From assembly GCA_910577415.1 (NCBI GenBank), contig CAJTLK010000009.1, forward strand, positions 1 to 33,751: a stretch of DNA of 33,751 bases. Direction: 5' to 3'. Position numbers and translations under genes: made by a program. Origin of the DNA: an uncultured Oscillospiraceae bacterium (GTDB lineage Bacteria; Bacillota; Clostridia; Oscillospirales; Oscillospiraceae). Under the pieces are notes generated by a model. It was not told the origin of the DNA, did not search any database, and saw nothing but the letters and a program-made list of their open reading frames with translations. Below, one piece after another: positions 31,613-33,751 of this stretch (position 1 is its first letter; every line of letters begins with the position of its first letter).

Positions 31613-31641
31613 CGATGTCAGTCCTTTCATACCTTGGATGA

Positions 31642-31673
31642 AAAGGCGGAGGGTGGACCCACCCTCCGCCTTT
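31642..31673 (-). terminator. Intra-operon hairpin between EIIC and the SIS isomerase
   Basis: A perfect stem of about 14 bp (31642-31655 with 31660-31673) is followed on the minus strand by TTTTCATCC. It resembles a terminator but lies inside an otherwise continuous operon. It may attenuate downstream expression or stabilise the upstream PTS mRNA. Confidence 0.7.
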
Positions 31674-31691
31674 CGTTTGCTGTATTGGGAA

Positions 31692-33044
31692 TCAGTGCGT
31701 AGCGGCGGCCTTCTTCTGGTAACTGACCTCCAGCACACAGGCCAGGACGAAGACGGCCACAATGATGATGATGCCGACGATGGGCTGCTTCATAACGGTC
31801 ATCAGAGCCATGGCGTCGATGCAGTCATGGCCGGTGCCCTCGGCACCCACGGCGGCGAAGTGGCCAAACAGGTTATAGGTGAAAGCGGAGAAGAGGATCA
31901 GCTCCAGGCCATAGACGAAGCCGGCGACCATGGCGCCGATCCGGCCACCCTTGGCATTGCCGAAGATGCCGGCGACGCCGCCGGTGAAGAAGGCGCCGAT
32001 GATGGAAACCAGGGGCACCACGCCGAAGATGGCGGAGGAGAGAAACATGGCGACGATCATGCCGATAGTGGCAAAGATGAAGCCCAGCATCAGGGAGTTA
32101 GGAGCAAAGCCGAACAGAGCGGGAACGTCCAGCGCGGGGACCGCATTGGGGACCAGCTTGTCGGAGATGCCCTTGAAGGCGGGGACCAGCTCGCCCAGCA
32201 GCAGACGGACGCCATAGAGCAGCACCAGCACACCGGCGGTGAAGCCCAGGGCCTTCAACAGACCGAAGATAATGAAGTTGGTGCCTCCGGCGTAAGCGGC
32301 GGTGCCCTCGGGACCGGCGATGATGACAAGGGCCATGTAGAACACGAGCATCACGATGGAGATGGACATGGAGGTATCCTTGAAGAACTTTAGGCCTTCA
32401 GGCAGCTTCATATCCTCGGCGCTCTTGCTGTTGCGGCCCACCAGGCCGCCGATGTACGCGGAGGACACGGTGCCCAGGCAGGTCAGGTGAGCCACGGCAA
32501 AGTCGTTGGAGCCGGTGAGCTTACGGACCATGGGCTGAGCAATGGCGGGCATCAGGGTCAGGAACAGGCCCTGAAGCAGAGAGCCGATGACGATGGTCAT
32601 GATCTCATTGAAGCCGGCCTCATACATGCAGAAGGCGATGGTCACGGAGCTGATCCACATCATATGGCCGGTGAGGAAGATGTACTTGAGGGGAGTGAAC
32701 CGGGCCAGCAGAATGTTGACCAGGAAGCCCACGCCCATAATAATGGCCGAGCTGGAGGCAATGGCCACCACGGAGTTCTGGATGGCGCCCACGATAGCCT
32801 CGGAGCCGGTGGCGAAACCGGCCAGACCGGTGACGTCGCCGAACAGACCCACGAAAGGCAGGATCTCGGTGACGATCAGGCTGGAGCCAGCGGACAGGAC
32901 CAGATAGCCAAGGGCGGTCTTCACAGTGCCGGAGATAACGTCGGGGAATTTCTTACCCTGCGCGATCAGGCCGATGAGAGCCACCAGGGCCAGGACGATG
33001 GTGGGAGTTTTCAATAGCTCCAGGAAAAAGTTCAGTACCGACAT
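31692..33044 (-). CDS. PTS EIIC component, UlaA/SgaT (ascorbate-type) family
   Basis: 450 residues with about ten or more membrane segments. The N-terminal block LALVALIGLIAQGKKFPDVI and the following GTVKTALGYLVLSAG match UlaA-family transport subunits. Later LYGVRLLLGELVPAFKGISDKLVPNAVPALD and GHDCIDAMALM occur at family-typical places. It would move a sugar or sugar acid across the membrane while EIIB phosphorylates it. The family includes substrates other than ascorbate, and the downstream enzymes do not match the L-ascorbate pathway. AAAGGA precedes ATG 33044. Confidence 0.92.
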   Translation of the reverse strand: MSVLNFFLELLKTPTIVLALVALIGLIAQGKKFPDVISGTVKTALGYLVLSAGSSLIVTEILPFVGLFGDVTGLAGFATGSEAIVGAIQNSVVAIASSSAIIMGVGFLVNILLARFTPLKYIFLTGHMMWISSVTIAFCMYEAGFNEIMTIVIGSLLQGLFLTLMPAIAQPMVRKLTGSNDFAVAHLTCLGTVSSAYIGGLVGRNSKSAEDMKLPEGLKFFKDTSMSISIVMLVFYMALVIIAGPEGTAAYAGGTNFIIFGLLKALGFTAGVLVLLYGVRLLLGELVPAFKGISDKLVPNAVPALDVPALFGFAPNSLMLGFIFATIGMIVAMFLSSAIFGVVPLVSIIGAFFTGGVAGIFGNAKGGRIGAMVAGFVYGLELILFSAFTYNLFGHFAAVGAEGTGHDCIDAMALMTVMKQPIVGIIIIVAVFVLACVLEVSYQKKAAATH

Positions 33045-33096
33045 GAATAATCAATCCTTTCTCTGTTGGGAATTCTCTGCGGAAAATACACCGGGG

Positions 33097-33378
33097 TCAT
33101 AGCAGTCCGTTCGCTTCAAGGTAAGCCTTGAGCGTTTCTTTCACCTCCTCCGTATTGACTACGTTTTTCACAAAGACAACATTTTTCCGGCCAGCAAAGC
33201 GGCTTTCAAAATCTTGAGAAGTGACGATGAGATCGGCTTGCTTGCTGTCTACTGTTCCCGCGTCCCAGTGCTCGATGTTATGGCCGGTGGAGCCGAGCTG
33301 GGAAAGCGCTTTGTCCACCGTCATTTTCAGGATCAGGCTGGAGCCGAGTCCCATTCCGCACACACAGACGATATGCAT
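33097..33378 (-). CDS. PTS EIIB component (UlaB/lactose-cellobiose-like fold)
   Basis: 93 residues, the usual size of a free-standing EIIB. The phosphate-accepting Cys7 is in CVCGMGLGSSLILKM, the phosphocysteine loop. The rest follows the alpha/beta pattern with D-L-I-V-T-S and NVVFVKNVVNTEEVKE. It receives phosphate from an EIIA, which is not in the window, and passes it to sugar bound by the UlaA-type EIIC encoded next. AAGGAAGG precedes ATG 33378. Confidence 0.93.
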   Translation of the reverse strand: MHIVCVCGMGLGSSLILKMTVDKALSQLGSTGHNIEHWDAGTVDSKQADLIVTSQDFESRFAGRKNVVFVKNVVNTEEVKETLKAYLEANGLL

Positions 33379-33395
33379 ATGTGACCTTCCTTTCT

Positions 33396-33412
33396 GCCGC
33401 CCTTTCGGCGGC
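33396..33412 (-). repeat. Small intercistronic hairpin before the EIIB gene
   Basis: GCCGCC (33396-33401) and GGCGGC (33407-33412) flank CTTTC. It lies between the SIS gene and the EIIB ribosome binding site and may affect mRNA processing or initiation. Confidence 0.5.
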
Positions 33413-33432
33413 GGACCAAATTTACGCGCTGT

Positions 33433-33751
33433 TTAAAGATTTGTGATGAGCTTGCTGTACTTTTTAATGTGCTCTTCGTTGATGGCGTCTCCCTTGTCCA
33501 GATTGGAGCTGACATAGATGGGGGGGATGTGCCCCGATTTGACGCAGTTTTCAATGGTCTGGGCGATAATGGATTCCATCATCGCCATGACCAGAACAGT
33601 GGAGGTACCGCAGAACCGGGGTTCCAGCCCCTCTATCTCCAGAGCGGCGTCGCCGCTGACGCATTTGACGTCAATGACCACATCGGCTACATCGCTCAGG
33701 TGCTTGCCGCTGGAATGACGGGAGGTGGTGCTGGTGGAAAAGTCCCGGGAG
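33433..33751 (-). CDS. SIS-domain (sugar isomerase domain) protein, 3' part only
   Basis: The last 105 residues, open to the right edge. The visible part starts SRDFSTSTTSRHSSGKHLSD, then ADVVIDVKCVSGDAALEIEG, PRFCGTSTVLVMAMMESIIA and ends PIYVSSNLDKGDAINEEHIK and a short tail. The S-x-N-x-D-x-G-D-x-x-N ending and the SSRHSSGK block are typical of single-SIS 'sugar isomerase domain' proteins found with PTS and aldolase genes. An internal ATG at 33681 is not the real start, because homologous sequence continues upstream of it. Role: sugar-phosphate binding or isomerisation, undefined. It is the first visible gene of the operon. Confidence 0.82.
   Translation of the reverse strand, partial: SRDFSTSTTSRHSSGKHLSDVADVVIDVKCVSGDAALEIEGLEPRFCGTSTVLVMAMMESIIAQTIENCVKSGHIPPIYVSSNLDKGDAINEEHIKKYSKLITNL

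Noticed and set aside
31692..33378. L-ascorbate utilisation (Ula) operon
   Set aside because: EIIB and EIIC are of the Ula type, but no ulaD/E/F/G-like enzymes are present; GatZ, SIS and HAD genes point to another substrate.
33433..33681. Separate 82-residue protein starting at ATG 33681
   Set aside because: The same frame continues to the window edge with SIS-domain sequence, so this is the end of a larger gene.

Overview
The window is GC-rich, densely coded bacterial DNA with strong AGGAGG-type ribosome binding sites and TTGACA/TATAAT-like promoters. The gene set points to a high-GC member of the Clostridia, probably the Oscillospiraceae (Flavonifractor/Oscillibacter-like). It includes a GGGtGRT-family protein, a SAM-I riboswitch on metK, Mini-RNase III, RqcH, an NfnAB-type flavoprotein pair, a Lys/Ala-tailed DUF6465-like protein and HPr with a regulatory serine. 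The family assignment is inference from gene content. I saw no tRNA, rRNA, CRISPR array, transposase or phage gene.

Layout. 1-1.2 kb: end of an upstream gene (probably a NifU-like scaffold) and a GGGtGRT protein. 1.3-3.3 kb: divergent nth and glyA around overlapping promoters. 3.4-8.5 kb: two tandem, paralogous secreted proteins built of WG repeats with C-terminal SLH-type modules. 8.6-10.1 kb: a small HhH protein translationally coupled to rarA. 10.2-12.5 kb: a rhomboid-like membrane protein lacking the serine-protease motif, divergent from riboswitch-controlled metK. 12.7-15.4 kb: a GT4 glycosyltransferase and an O-antigen-ligase-like membrane protein. 15.4-19.0 kb: a promoter, a structured leader with terminator (candidate guanidine-IV riboswitch), a MATE efflux pump, Mini-RNase III and RqcH. 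19.0-23.3 kb: response regulator, ABC ATPase, two ABC-2 permeases and a sensor kinase, a likely peptide-antibiotic sensing and detoxification module. 23.3-25.7 kb: NfnA/NfnB-like flavoproteins. 25.7-26.5 kb: an easily missed 58-codon gene on the minus strand and the DUF6465-like protein.

26.6-33.75 kb is one long minus-strand operon whose 5' end lies beyond the window. In transcription order it encodes a SIS-domain protein (partial), an EIIB, a UlaA-type EIIC, a two-domain SIS sugar-phosphate isomerase/deaminase, a GatZ/KbaZ-like protein, a HAD phosphatase, Enzyme I and HPr. It therefore carries import, catabolism and the general PTS phosphorelay together. The substrate is not evident.

The most interesting points are: (1) this self-contained PTS operon with GatZ but no GatY, no visible EIIA and no sugar kinase; (2) the leader upstream of the MATE pump; (3) three junctions where the downstream promoter is embedded in the upstream gene's terminator hairpin; (4) the zinc-ribbon rhomboid-like protein without catalytic serine; (5) the 58-codon gene whose stop codon sits in the loop of a shared terminator.
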